A stretch of DNA of 64,000 nt from VAZQ01 sp963753575 (GCA_963753575.1 CAVWCR010000003.1:1612001-1676000), one strand, 5' to 3'; shown: positions 17,234-25,232, counted from the first letter of the stretch. Numbers and translations are program-made. The notes: generated from the sequence alone by a model not told the origin.

Positions 17234-17416
17234 ATGCTGCAACGAACCGCCGCAACGGCTGGATCGCTGATGCTCGTCGCCGTGTGGTTGATGGTGATGG
17301 CCCGGCTGACGGGGCGCATGAACCCCGGGGGCATCGACGTCTTCCTCGTGATTGCCGTGATGACGGCGCTCGGCTGGTTCTTCGGCTTGCGCCTGTACCT
17401 GCGCTTCGGCCGCTGA
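17234..17416 (+). CDS. 60-residue two-span membrane protein
   Basis: ATG 17234 with AAGGAG nine bases upstream. Two helices: TAGSLMLVAVWLMVMARL and IDVFLVIAVMTALGWFFGLR, joined by a short TGRMNPGG turn, with a basic C-terminus. Function unknown. It follows a CRP-like operator whose twin precedes the small membrane genes at 18035 and 18239, so the three genes probably belong to one regulon. Confidence 0.68.
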   Translation: MLQRTAATAGSLMLVAVWLMVMARLTGRMNPGGIDVFLVIAVMTALGWFFGLRLYLRFGR

Positions 17417-17453
17417 TCGGCCGCAGCGCCGGCGCGCGCTCGCCGACCGCCCC

Positions 17454-17759
17454 CTACTCCTCCGGCTCGGTGGTGAAGAACAAGGGATAGCCATTGCTCT
17501 TGCCGAGTTCCGTTGCCTCCTTCGCCTTGGTCTCGGCCACATCCTTGGCGAAGACCGCGATCACGCAGGCGCCGCGCCGGTGCGCCGTCATCATCACCCG
17601 GTAGGCCTCGTCCTCGTTCATGCGGAACACCGCCTTGAGCACCTGCACAACGAACTCGCGCGGCGTGTAGTCGTCGTTGAGCAGGATCACCTTGTAGAGC
17701 GGCGGCCGCTTCGTCTTCAGCCGGACCTTGGTGCGCGGTTTGACGACGGTCTTGCTCAT
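17454..17759 (-). CDS. clpS: ATP-dependent Clp protease adaptor ClpS
   Basis: 101 residues, typical ClpS length. It delivers proteins with N-degrons (Leu, Phe, Trp, Tyr) to ClpAP. Signature: YKVILLNDDYTPREFVVQVL with the ND-D residues that hold the substrate alpha-amino group, MNEDEAYRVMMTAHRRGACV with the pocket His, and VAETKAKEATELGKSNGYPL. The N-terminal extension is basic. No clpA lies alongside. Aat, which creates ClpS substrates, is encoded at 3139. Confidence 0.96.
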   Translation of the reverse strand: MSKTVVKPRTKVRLKTKRPPLYKVILLNDDYTPREFVVQVLKAVFRMNEDEAYRVMMTAHRRGACVIAVFAKDVAETKAKEATELGKSNGYPLFFTTEPEE

Positions 17760-17922
17760 GACAATCCCGATTGCTCATCCGATCGCGACAAGATTGCAAG
17801 CATAGCGCATCGCCGCCGCCGGTGCAGCCCTGGCCGATCGCGACCCAAGATCGCGCCAAGATCGCGCCAAGATCACGCGGAGATCGCGCCAAACGCGTAC
17901 CGCGCCGCCCATTCGCCCGTTC

Positions 17923-17963
17923 TGTGACCGCCGTCACAGTGCGCCTCGCCGATCCGCCTAGAT
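17923..17963 (+). promoter_or_regulatory. CRP-like operator with class II promoter geometry, site 2
   Basis: TGTGA-ccgccg-TCACA (17923-17938) is a perfect CRP-type dyad. CTAGAT at 17958-17963 lies 19 bases downstream, against 20 in site 1, so the centre again falls near -40. The transcribed leaders also share short blocks (for example 'atgccgtc') up to the start codon at 18035, which suggests that the promoter and leader were duplicated together. Confidence 0.62.
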
Positions 17964-18034
17964 TGCGCGAAACGACGGCCATGCCGTCGCTGATCCACCG
18001 GCGCGCAGGCGCCACAGTTCGATGGAGGCAGCCG

Positions 18035-18208
18035 ATGTCGTCTCACCGTCAGATGCTCTGCGCGTCGGTCGTCGCGGCCGCCACTCTCATGCTGCTCGGA
18101 ATCCCGGCAAAGCCCGACATCGCCACACACGTGCTCGCGGGCGCCATCGTCGGCCTTCTGTCCTACGGCGGCATGCGGCTGTGGATCGCATGCGGCCCGC
18201 AACAGTGA
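18035..18208 (+). CDS. 57-residue two-span membrane protein
   Basis: ATG 18035 with GGAGG nine bases upstream. The sequence MSSHRQMLCASVVAAATLML forms helix 1, and HVLAGAIVGLLSYGGMRLWI helix 2. It ends in the same (G/S)MRLW(I/M)AC pattern as the next gene, which begins 30 bases after its stop, so the two are paralogues in one transcript. Function unknown; driven by the CRP-like promoter at 17923. Confidence 0.68.
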   Translation: MSSHRQMLCASVVAAATLMLLGIPAKPDIATHVLAGAIVGLLSYGGMRLWIACGPQQ

Positions 18209-18238
18209 CCCCAACCTCACAACTCACGGAGAACTCAA

Positions 18239-18430
18239 ATGTCCTCGCATACCGGATTAGTCCTAGGCTCGCTGATCGTTGCGGTGATCTTCGCCGCCGC
18301 CATGATCTGGTGGATGCCTCCGATCACCACCTCGGGCTACGTCGCCAAGATCGTCGGCGCGATGTTCGTCGGCGTCTTCTGGTACGGCAGCATGCGGCTG
18401 TGGATGGCGTGCAGCGTGCGGTCTTCATGA
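18239..18430 (+). CDS. 63-residue two-span membrane protein, paralogue of the previous gene
   Basis: ATG 18239 with CGGAG upstream. Helix 1 is LGSLIVAVIFAAAMIWWM and helix 2 VAKIVGAMFVGVFWYGSMRL; both gene products start MSSH and end MRLW-AC. Tandem duplication is the simplest explanation. No known domain. Confidence 0.68.
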   Translation: MSSHTGLVLGSLIVAVIFAAAMIWWMPPITTSGYVAKIVGAMFVGVFWYGSMRLWMACSVRSS

Positions 18431-18549
18431 CGGCGTGACAGCGGGCGCGGCCGCATCGACGCGGTCGCGCGCCGCAAGGCAACCCGGGCCTCTGGCGAGG
18501 CCGGGGTTGGCGTCGTTGTGTCCGAAGCCCCGGTGCGCGAAGCGCCCGC

Positions 18550-18957
18550 TCAGCGCCGCCGGATCTCCTTGGCCGCCGTGGGACGCGCGGCCGACGCGCC
18601 GGGCAGCGAATTGAAGCCGCCGAGCACCGGCAGGATCACGCCGGCCAGGAAGCTTGCGACCACGAGCAGCGGGATCGCCCCGTTCACGAGGCTCGCCAAA
18701 GGCGCGATCAGTCTGGGACCGCTCCTGCGCAGTGACCAGAGTCGCACGCCATAGCCGAGCGTCGCCACCGCTATCCCCACCGCAAAGGCGATGATCCCCC
18801 ACAGCACGCCCTTCTTCAGCAACAGCGCGCCCGGGCTCGACCAGATCGCCTGCAGAAACACCAGCAGCACGACCGCACCGACCGCATTGATGATGATGTG
18901 AGCCTTCTGGCCTTCGAACATCACGCGCTCCTCCACATCGCTCAGGGAATTGTCCAT
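18550..18957 (-). CDS. Three-span membrane protein, paralogue of the gene at 15873
   Basis: 135 residues; ATG 18957 is preceded by GGAGGG. It starts MDNSLSDVEERVMFEGQKAH and has three hydrophobic segments matching those of the 127-residue protein at 15873, ending VASFLAGVILPVLGGFNSLPG and a basic tail. The pair encloses the secreted protein, the three small membrane proteins and clpS. Family and function unknown; the EGQKA-IIINAVGAV signature is the most conserved part. Confidence 0.75.
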   Translation of the reverse strand: MDNSLSDVEERVMFEGQKAHIIINAVGAVVLLVFLQAIWSSPGALLLKKGVLWGIIAFAVGIAVATLGYGVRLWSLRRSGPRLIAPLASLVNGAIPLLVVASFLAGVILPVLGGFNSLPGASAARPTAAKEIRRR

Positions 18958-19041
18958 CGCAGAGTCCCTCCGCGGGCTCGGCTGCTGGCCAGCCTGATGA
19001 ATCTGCTGCAACGCCATGTGCTCATGCCTCCATGTCTGTCG

Positions 19042-19175
19042 TCACATGTGTCTGCCGTAACATGTGTCTGTTGTGCATGTGTGTCGTAAGCAGAATGATA
19101 TAGACTCGCGTGACAACTGAGATTTCTGACATTCGATCAACACACGCTCTTTCAGACCGCGCAGAGGATCGTCCA
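19042..19175 (-). pseudogene. Truncated third paralogue of the 15873/18550 family
   Basis: From ATG 19175 the minus strand reads MDDPLRGLKERVLIECQKSQ, close to the first 18 residues of the gene at 15873, then loses similarity and stops at 19042 after a Cys/Thr/His-rich tail rich in 'acatgtgtctg' repeats. Its leader is the degenerate copy at 19173-19320. Read as a partial duplication; no membrane segment remains. Confidence 0.6.
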
Positions 19176-19320
19176 TCGCCGCATTATTCTGTCCTGATTC
19201 TCTCCGCACGCCGCGCGGTCTGCATGTCGCGCATGGAATCAGCTAGACGATATTGCGTCAGGCAAGGCAATGGCGCGGGCGCATGCGCAGGCGGATTCTC
19301 CCCTGCAAAAAATGAGCGCA
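19173..19320 (-). repeat. Leader plus start of the paralogue family, copy 2 (degenerate)
   Basis: Matches 16254-16400 in order: ttttttgcaggggagaa, tgacgcaata-cgtctagctga-tccatg, gcatgcagaccgcgcgg and the start ATGGACGATCCTCTGCG. Spacing differs by a few bases and some blocks are lost. Confidence 0.6.
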
Positions 19321-19365
19321 AAGAGAGCGCGTAGTAGACTGTTACCTTGAGGTGATTCGCGACGC

Positions 19366-20004
19366 CTATTTCCAGTGCGGCGGCCAAGTCGCTTGCACGA
19401 TCAGCAGCGCGCGCATGCGCGCCATCCAGGCCGCGATCCTCGGGCCGGGAAGATCGGCCGGGATCAGCGTGGGATTGCGATTTGCCATGCGCTCGATCAG
19501 CGCTGTGAGGGGATAGAGCGCCAAGTCGGCAGCCGACAGCGCGCCGGAGAGATAGTCGCCCGCGAGCGCTCTCTCCCAGGTGCCGTATTCGGTCTTGAGC
19601 GCGGCGCAGGCCGCGGCAATGCGGGCCGGATCGCGCTTTGCTTCCGGCGTGAACAGCACCTCCTCCACCAGCCGCTCCATGCGCTCGGCGAAATATTGAT
19701 CCGCCTCGCGAATGAGACGGCGCTCGATTGCGCGCCGACGCAGATCGGCGGAGTACAGCGGCGGCTCCGGCCAGCGCTCCTCGACATAGTCGACGATGGC
19801 GGCGCTCTCGTAGAGCACGAAGCCGTCGTCGACGAGTACCGGCACGCGCCGGCGCGGCGTCAGCGCCATGAACTCCGGCGATTTGAAGTCGCCGGCGTCA
19901 TAGGACATGGTCCGTAGCGTCACGTCGACGCCTTTGTGGGCGAGCGCAAGCCAGGCCCGCCACGCATAGGGCGAGCCCGACATGTAATAGAGTGTGACCG
20001 ACAT
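19366..20004 (-). CDS. Glutathione S-transferase family protein
   Basis: 212 residues. The N-terminal thioredoxin-like domain (1-80) has YYMSGSPYAWRAWLALAHKG, a Ser at the usual catalytic position, then VPVLVDDGFVLYESAAIVDY with the cis-Pro (VP) and the glutathione-binding Glu-Ser pair. The helical C-terminal domain has the N-cap motif LSGALSAADLALYPL. Likely a cytosolic glutathione-dependent enzyme; substrate unknown. It is divergent from the DUF900 gene. Confidence 0.92.
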   Translation of the reverse strand: MSVTLYYMSGSPYAWRAWLALAHKGVDVTLRTMSYDAGDFKSPEFMALTPRRRVPVLVDDGFVLYESAAIVDYVEERWPEPPLYSADLRRRAIERRLIREADQYFAERMERLVEEVLFTPEAKRDPARIAAACAALKTEYGTWERALAGDYLSGALSAADLALYPLTALIERMANRNPTLIPADLPGPRIAAWMARMRALLIVQATWPPHWK

Positions 20005-20136
20005 TCTTCACCTTCCCGCCGCTTTGTAGCGCGGCTGGTGCCGCGGAGCCTAGAGAAGCCGGTTCCGGTCTGCCGTCTTATTGCCTCGGATCAGGCGCAA
20101 CTCATAGGGTCGGAATCGACATTGCAGGGGTATGGC

Positions 20137-21144
20137 TTGGTTGACCAGAGGCGATCGATCGCGTCACGGCGGGCGCTGTTGCGTGCGCTCGCTGCGTCCA
20201 CCGCCGCGCTCGCGCTCGGCGGCTGCGGCAGCTTGGGCGCGGTCGAGACCGCGCACTTCTATTCCTCGCGGCTCGCCGCAAGCCCGACGCTGCTCGCCGC
20301 CACCACCCGCAAGGCGGTGAACGGCGGCCGCAGCAAGCCCTGGTACGGGCCGGAGCGCGGCGCCCTCAGCCTCGCGCGCGTCAAGCTCACGCCGCCGAGT
20401 GAGGGCTTCTCGTTCGCGTCGATCGGGCAGTCCGACTGGTCGATCGAGCGCGTCGAGCCGATGCGCGGACAGATCGGCAACCTGATCGCGGAGGCGCAGG
20501 AGCGCAGCATCCTCATCTACATCCACGGCTTCCGCCAGACCTTCGAAGAGGCCGCGCTTGACGCCGCTCACCTGTCCGACGGCATCAGCTTCCAAGGCGA
20601 CACGATGGTGTTCTCCTGGCCGTCGAAAGCGGGGCTGTTCGACTATGTCTCCGACCGCGAAAGCGCGATGTGGTCGCGCGACGCCTTCGAGCGCGTGCTC
20701 GACGCGGTGATGCTGTCGCAAGCGCAAAGCCGCGTGCATCTGGTCGCGCACAGCATGGGCACGATGATCACGCTCGAGGCGCTGCGCCAGCTCTACGCCC
20801 GCTATAGCGACGCCGCGGCCGACAAGATCGGCGCCGTGGTGTTCGCCTCGCCCGACATCGACATCGACGTGTTCATCTCATCGATCGAGCGGCTCGGCCC
20901 GCTGGCGCGCAAGATCACCATCGTGACCGCCACCAACGATCGCGCGCTCGCGCTCTCGCGCAGGCTCGCGGGCGGCATCACCCGCGTCGGCGCCGCCGAA
21001 AAGGCGCAGCTCGAGCGGCTCGGCCTCAACGTAGTCGACGCCAGCGACAGCTGGGGGATCATCAATCACGACGCGTTTCTCACCAATGACGAAGTGCGCA
21101 AGGTGATCCGTCGCGCGGTCGAGAGCGGTGAGCGGCGGGCCTAG
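20137..21144 (+). CDS. DUF900 alpha/beta-hydrolase lipoprotein
   Basis: About 335 residues. The front shows RRALLRALAASTAALALGGC, a basic n-region, hydrophobic stretch and lipobox LGGC, so a lipid-anchored envelope protein. The DUF900 domain has ILIYIHGFRQTFEEAALDAA, FSWPSKAGLFDYVSDRESAM and the nucleophile elbow HLVAHSMGTM (G-x-S-x-G-like HSMG), with Asp in SPDIDIDVF and His in IINHDAFL as triad candidates. The start is uncertain: no ATG is near, and TTG 20137 with GGGG upstream is the best choice since earlier codons overlap the divergent GST. Confidence 0.85.
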   Translation: MVDQRRSIASRRALLRALAASTAALALGGCGSLGAVETAHFYSSRLAASPTLLAATTRKAVNGGRSKPWYGPERGALSLARVKLTPPSEGFSFASIGQSDWSIERVEPMRGQIGNLIAEAQERSILIYIHGFRQTFEEAALDAAHLSDGISFQGDTMVFSWPSKAGLFDYVSDRESAMWSRDAFERVLDAVMLSQAQSRVHLVAHSMGTMITLEALRQLYARYSDAAADKIGAVVFASPDIDIDVFISSIERLGPLARKITIVTATNDRALALSRRLAGGITRVGAAEKAQLERLGLNVVDASDSWGIINHDAFLTNDEVRKVIRRAVESGERRA

Positions 21145-21219
21145 CGCGAGCCAATCTTACGCCCGACGGTGCGATCGGGCGATTGCCGGCAGCCTTTCGC
21201 CGCCGCATCATCGGCCATC

Positions 21220-21249
21220 GCCAAGAGAGAAATAGCCAAGAGAGAGATA
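21220..21249 (+). repeat. 15-bp tandem duplication covering the Shine-Dalgarno of the ABM gene
   Basis: gccaagagagaaata (21220-21234) is followed by gccaagagagagata (21235-21249), one mismatch, ending three bases before ATG 21253. Each unit contains an AAGAGAGA purine run able to act as ribosome-binding site, so the site itself has been doubled. Confidence 0.8.
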
Positions 21250-21252
21250 GCG

Positions 21253-21549
21253 ATGACCGCGTTCAATGCCGTCCGCTTCCGGGTGAAGCCCGGGAAGGAC
21301 CAGGAATTTCTCGATGCCCACAAGAAGGTTTCGGCCGACTGGCCAGGCCTCGAGCGGGTCAACATGATCAAGACCGGCGAGCAGAGCTACTGCATCATCG
21401 CCGAATGGACCGACATGGACGCGCTCGCCAAGGCGCGGCCGCAGATGATCGCAACGCTCGACAGCTTCCGCCACACGCTGGAAGACCTGGGCGGTGGCCT
21501 GGGCGTCACCGACCCGGTCTCGGGCCCGGTTGTCCTGGAGCTGAAATAA
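21253..21549 (+). CDS. Antibiotic-biosynthesis-monooxygenase-like (dimeric alpha/beta barrel) protein
   Basis: 98 residues from ATG 21253. MTAFNAVRFRVKPGKDQEFL, QSYCIIAEWTDMDALAKARP and the final VTDPVSGPVVLEL fit the small ferredoxin-like ABM fold that works as a homodimer. Family members oxidise quinols or degrade haem, but many are uncharacterised, and no haem or flavin ligand can be assigned here. No operon partner. Confidence 0.7.
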   Translation: MTAFNAVRFRVKPGKDQEFLDAHKKVSADWPGLERVNMIKTGEQSYCIIAEWTDMDALAKARPQMIATLDSFRHTLEDLGGGLGVTDPVSGPVVLELK

Positions 21550-21576
21550 TACTCCTGCGGGCGATCGGCGGCGCGA

Positions 21577-21888
21577 TCAGCTGCTCAGCGGCCGATAGCT
21601 CCCGGGCCGCACGCCGATACGGCGTGACACCTTGCGCTCCACCACCACGGCGCGCTCGGTGCCACCGCGCTTGGTGAAGGTGACGCGATTGACGTCCTTG
21701 CGCTGGGAGGCCTTGAGCACCGCCACCTTGACCTTGTCGACCGGCAAGCCCATCAGGCTCGCCGCGATCTCGGCCTGCTCATTGGGCTCGTCGGTCAGTC
21801 CCTTCGCGGCGAAGACAGCTTCGTCGAGCGTTGGGGGCTCGACCCGCACGCGGCGGGAACCGTACTTGGTCTTCCAGACCTTGCTCAT
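21577..21888 (-). CDS. Conserved 103-residue hypothetical, basic
   Basis: Starts MSKVWKTKYGSRRVRVEPPT, then a helical segment LDEAVFAAKGLTDEPNEQAE, and a basic C-terminal half (KDVNRVTFTKRGGTERAVVV, ERKVSRRIG). No signal peptide or membrane span. This architecture is conserved in many Hyphomicrobiales as an uncharacterised protein; the charge would allow nucleic-acid binding, which is only inference. It converges on the ABM gene. Confidence 0.72.
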   Translation of the reverse strand: MSKVWKTKYGSRRVRVEPPTLDEAVFAAKGLTDEPNEQAEIAASLMGLPVDKVKVAVLKASQRKDVNRVTFTKRGGTERAVVVERKVSRRIGVRPGSYRPLSS

Positions 21889-22141
21889 CGGTCTCGTCCT
21901 TGTGGCCTAAGGGGAGATTGGTACCGCAGCGCACAATTATAATGATGCAACGCACCATACGCAAGCGCCACGCTGCACCCCGTCAATTAAGGATGTGGGC
22001 CCCGATTGCCTAGTCGACTTCTTGCCGCGGAACGTTACCTGTGTCTTTTTGAGCACATGTTTTTGAGGGTTGCGGACTTGCTTGAGTGGGGCGATCGCCC
22101 GCAGCCGTGCTAGGCTGCCTCTTCCACGTGTATTTTTTCCC

Positions 22142-22888
22142 ATGACAGCCTCTCCCGACGACCTTGCCGCCACCGCCGCCCGTGAGTTTGCGAAAGCGCT
22201 GGTCGGACGCTGGCAGACCCGGCTCGCGACCGATCTCCTGGGCGTCTACCTCATTGGCAGCCTCGCCCATGGCGGCTTCAGCCGCCGCTATAGCGACATC
22301 GACCTTGCGGTCATCACCGAGCGCGGGCTTGATCCGGCGCTGCTCGAGGAAATGCGCGGCGAGGCGATCAGCCTGTCGGGCGAGCTCGGACCGAAGGTCT
22401 CGGTGTTCTGGACCGACCGCAGCTTCGGGATCGGCCGCTTCCCATCGCTCGACCGTGCCGACTATCTCGATCATGCGGTGCCACTGTTCGAGCGCGAGCG
22501 CGTCGAGCCGCCGCGGCCATCGCTCGATGAGATTCGCGGTTTTCTCGCCGGCCCGCCGTTCGCCAACTGGGCGCGCGGCGCCGAAGCCTTCGCGGCAAGC
22601 GGAACGCTCGCACCCAAGGACCACAAGCCGTATCTACGGGCATTGCTCTACCCGGCACGTTTCGTGGCGAGTTTCCTGACCGGCAGGATGATGTCGAACG
22701 ACGACGCCGTGGCGCGGCTTTGCGACTTTTGCCCGCCCGGCCTCGATGCCGGACTCACCCAGCGCGCGCTCGACTGCCGCCGCGCCGCCGCCGATCCGGA
22801 TGCGCTGTTTCCCGCGCGCGCGCTGTTGCCCGACCAGGTCGCCGCACTGGAACGGTTCGTCATCGATATCGTAGCGGATCCACGCTAG
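22142..22888 (+). CDS. Nucleotidyltransferase-domain protein (MNT/aminoglycoside adenylyltransferase-like)
   Basis: 248 residues from ATG 22142. The Pol-beta superfamily signature is clear at the front: LIGSLAHGGFSRRYSDIDLA, that is G-S-x(8-11)-D-x-D with two metal-binding Asp residues. A helical C-terminal half follows (YLRALLYPARFVASFLTGRM), as in ANT(9)/AadA-like enzymes and in antitoxin-type MNT proteins. It stands alone, with no HEPN partner, so neither a toxin pair nor a resistance role is supported. Confidence 0.82.
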   Translation: MTASPDDLAATAAREFAKALVGRWQTRLATDLLGVYLIGSLAHGGFSRRYSDIDLAVITERGLDPALLEEMRGEAISLSGELGPKVSVFWTDRSFGIGRFPSLDRADYLDHAVPLFERERVEPPRPSLDEIRGFLAGPPFANWARGAEAFAASGTLAPKDHKPYLRALLYPARFVASFLTGRMMSNDDAVARLCDFCPPGLDAGLTQRALDCRRAAADPDALFPARALLPDQVAALERFVIDIVADPR

Positions 22889-23109
22889 CAGGCCGCTGAA
22901 AAACTCTTTCGATGTCATTCCGGGCATGCGCACGCAGGCTCTGCTCGCGTTCTCCTAACGTGGAATAGCGATGTCCTGATCGGCTTACCGTAAACGCGGC
23001 GCTGCCTTTTTTATCGCACCACAGTGATCAGATTTCGGGCAGCCGGATCGTGGCGTACGTCCTGCCGACTCACATAAAAAAGCAGAAAAGCAACGACGGG
23101 ATGGCCGTT

Positions 23110-23328
23110 ATGGAACAGACCTTGGAACAGCGCATTCGGGAACGCGCCTACGCCCTCTGGCTTGCCAATGGCTGCGCCGATGGCCAAGCAGAACGGCATT
23201 GGCTTGCAGCCGAGCGCGAGGTGCTGGCGATGCTGACAACGCACGTGCCGGCGTCGGCGCCGACAGCGACACGCAAGCCGCGCGGCAAGGCCGCATCCAC
23301 CGCGAAGGCGCGTGCCGCGGCACGCTGA
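23110..23328 (+). CDS. DUF2934 small protein
   Basis: 72 residues from ATG 23110 (ATG 23101 also possible). MEQTLEQRIRERAYALWLAN and GQAERHWLAAEREVLAM give the DUF2934 helical motif (I-RAY-LW--G-P-G-A--HW--AE). A basic Ala/Lys/Arg tail follows. These proteins are common in rhizobia and have no known function. Confidence 0.8.
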   Translation: MEQTLEQRIRERAYALWLANGCADGQAERHWLAAEREVLAMLTTHVPASAPTATRKPRGKAASTAKARAAAR

Positions 23329-23334
23329 GAGCCG

Positions 23335-23808
23335 CTATTCGAAGAACTTGCCTTCGATGAACGTCGGCGGCTTGGCGCCCGCCTGCTTGCCGCGACCGGG
23401 GATCGGCTTGCCTTGCGGATCGAGCCTTCCGCCCGGGGCATTCTTGTCCATGGCACCGAAGCGGATCATCACCAGCGGCTCATTGCCTTCATTGCTGAAC
23501 GAATAGAACGCTCCCTTCGGCAGCATCAGCGCCTGGTTCTTCTTGAGCACCGGCAGCGGACCGTTGCGGCCGAAGAACTGCGCTTCGCCCTGCAGCACGA
23601 CGAACACGTGATCCTCGTCAACATGGGCGTGCAGTCCGTTCTCGCCGCCCTTGGGCCCATAGCAATGGATGTGGAAGGTTACGCCATCGGTCGCGGCCAA
23701 GAGGTCCTTGGTGTGACCCGCGCTCACGAGCTGCGTGCGCAGCGTCAGGATTTCCGGCTCGGGCGCGGCTGTCTCTTGCGCCGGGCTGAGCGTCGTATCT
23801 GTCACCAT
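23335..23808 (-). CDS. Cupin-domain protein
   Basis: 157 residues. Cupin motif 1 is GLHAHVDEDHVFVVLQGEAQ (H-x-H with a later Glu) and motif 2 is LPKGAFYSFSNEGNEPLVMI, where Phe-Ser-Asn stands in place of the usual His. With only part of the metal ligands left, catalysis is uncertain. The C-terminal PGRGKQAGAKPPTFIEGKFF is a variable extension. It is divergent from the carboxymuconolactone-decarboxylase-like gene, 82 bases apart. Confidence 0.85.
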   Translation of the reverse strand: MVTDTTLSPAQETAAPEPEILTLRTQLVSAGHTKDLLAATDGVTFHIHCYGPKGGENGLHAHVDEDHVFVVLQGEAQFFGRNGPLPVLKKNQALMLPKGAFYSFSNEGNEPLVMIRFGAMDKNAPGGRLDPQGKPIPGRGKQAGAKPPTFIEGKFFE

Positions 23809-23890
23809 GACTGTCCTCCCTTCGGATTGCTGTTGGTCAGCTTACAGCATTTTCCGGTAGAGTGGCGCAGCATTCATAGGGGAGGTCGAC

Positions 23891-24466
23891 GTGGCGCGCG
23901 TAACGATGATCGAGCCGGACGATGCCAATGCCGAGACGCGCCGCGTCTACGACGGCGTGCTCAGGCAATGGGGCCGGATCAGCAATTTCTCGAAGGTGCT
24001 CGCCCATCAGCCGGCCGCGCTCGAAGGCTGGATGCTGCCGAACGAGATGATCCGCCTCATCAACGTGAAGTCCGATCCCGACTACGTGAAGATCCAGCAG
24101 CTCGTGATCATCAAGACCTCGGCGCTCAACCAGAGCGCCTACTGCATGTCGCACAACGTACCGCTCGGAAAGAAGATCGGCCTCACCACGGAGCAGATCG
24201 CGGCCGCACAGGGCGACGACTACATGGCCTCACCCCACCTCGACGCCCGCCAGAAGGCGGCGGTGCGCTGGGCCGACGTCGTCACGCGCATGACCGCGCG
24301 CGACGACGAAGAGGCCTTCGCCGAGATGAAGAAGCACTTCAGCGAGCGGCAGATCGTGGAGCTCACCGTCTTCTGCGGCATGTGGAATTACTCGAACCGC
24401 CTGTGCGAAGCGCTCCACGTCGATCTCGAGCGCCCCGACAAGCGGATCGAATTCCAGCAGAAATAG
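23891..24466 (+). CDS. Carboxymuconolactone decarboxylase/AhpD-family protein
   Basis: 191 residues. The GTG at 23891 is six bases after GGGGAGG, a strong site that decides the start. The CMD fold is seen in HQPAALEGWMLPNEMI and LVIIKTSALNQSAYCMSHNV. The redox motif E-x-C-x2-C is reduced to a lone Cys four residues before His (YCMSHN), so AhpD-like disulfide chemistry is unlikely and a decarboxylase-like or other role fits better. It ends FCGMWNYSNRLCEALHVDLE. Confidence 0.86.
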   Translation: MARVTMIEPDDANAETRRVYDGVLRQWGRISNFSKVLAHQPAALEGWMLPNEMIRLINVKSDPDYVKIQQLVIIKTSALNQSAYCMSHNVPLGKKIGLTTEQIAAAQGDDYMASPHLDARQKAAVRWADVVTRMTARDDEEAFAEMKKHFSERQIVELTVFCGMWNYSNRLCEALHVDLERPDKRIEFQQK

Positions 24467-24502
24467 CTCCGGTACTGATACCGTTTGGGTAAAGTGCTTG
24501 CT

Positions 24503-24606
24503 CCGTTCATTCCCACGCAAGCGGAAATCCAGAACCGCCAACCTCGATCTTTTCGGTTTTGTTCTGGATCCCCGCTTACGTGTCGCTTGCGCGGGGACGA
24601 ACGGAG
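24503..24606. repeat. Inverted-repeat intergenic element of about 104 bp
   Basis: ccgttcattcccacgcaagc, then tccagaac, is mirrored by gttctggatccccgctt and cgcggggacgaacgg. The element type 'cgttcattcccgcgaaagcgg ... ggggacgaacg' is abundant in Bradyrhizobium relatives. It sits between two convergent genes, where it could act as a two-way terminator. Confidence 0.75.
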
Positions 24607-24614
24607 GGGAGTTC

Positions 24615-24806
24615 TTACCGCTTCATCTCGCTGAACAGCACGCCGCCCTTGGCTTTCGATGCCGCCTCGGTCTCGATGATAGACACCACCACGGCCTCGG
24701 CGGGCGCATTGAAGTTCTTCACCACCGCGTCGGTGATGTCCTTGACCAGCGCGCGCTTCTGCTCCTGCGTGCGGCCCTTGACGGCGTGAACGTAGACCTC
24801 CGGCAT
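24615..24806 (-). CDS. 4-oxalocrotonate tautomerase family protein
   Basis: 63 residues. The start Met-Pro exposes the catalytic Pro1 of the family. MPEVYVHAVKGRTQEQKRAL keeps the GRT-EQK motif around Arg11 and VVVSIIETE the strand that ends near the active site. Family members act as homohexamers on enol or keto acids. It is too generic to name a substrate. It is divergent from the GFA gene with 66 bases between starts. Confidence 0.9.
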   Translation of the reverse strand: MPEVYVHAVKGRTQEQKRALVKDITDAVVKNFNAPAEAVVVSIIETEAASKAKGGVLFSEMKR

Positions 24807-24872
24807 CGTGCCCTCTCCCTTGTGCTCAACTGTAAGGCGGGCATTATACCGGCGGCCAACCGGAGACCAACC

Positions 24873-25232
24873 ATGTCGGACGCGAAAAACTATTCGGGCG
24901 GCTGTCATTGCGGACAAGTGCGTTTCGACGCGACGGCCGATCTCAGCAAGGTCTACACCTGCAACTGCTCGATCTGCGTCAAGCGCGGCGCGTTGTGGAC
25001 CTTCGTGCCGCCGGAGAGCTTCGCGCTGCGGGCGGGCAGCGAGGACCTGGTCGACTACCAGTTCGGCAAGAAGGTGATCCACCACCTCTTCTGCGGCGAG
25101 TGCGGGGTCGGCTCATTCTCCCGCGGGCTCGCGCCAAGCGGCAAGGAGATGGTCGCCGTCAACGTCCGCTGCCTAGATGGCATTGACCTCGATACCCTCA
25201 AGCTCACGCCGGTTGATGGAAAAAACCTGTAG
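24873..25232 (+). CDS. GFA (glutathione-dependent formaldehyde-activating) family zinc protein
   Basis: 119 residues. Zinc ligands are visible as GGCHCGQVRF, YTCNCSICVKRG and HLFCGECGVGSFS, the four-cluster pattern of CENP-V/GFA proteins. Family members bind glutathione or related thiols, but few have shown enzyme activity. A monocistronic gene. Confidence 0.92.
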   Translation: MSDAKNYSGGCHCGQVRFDATADLSKVYTCNCSICVKRGALWTFVPPESFALRAGSEDLVDYQFGKKVIHHLFCGECGVGSFSRGLAPSGKEMVAVNVRCLDGIDLDTLKLTPVDGKNL

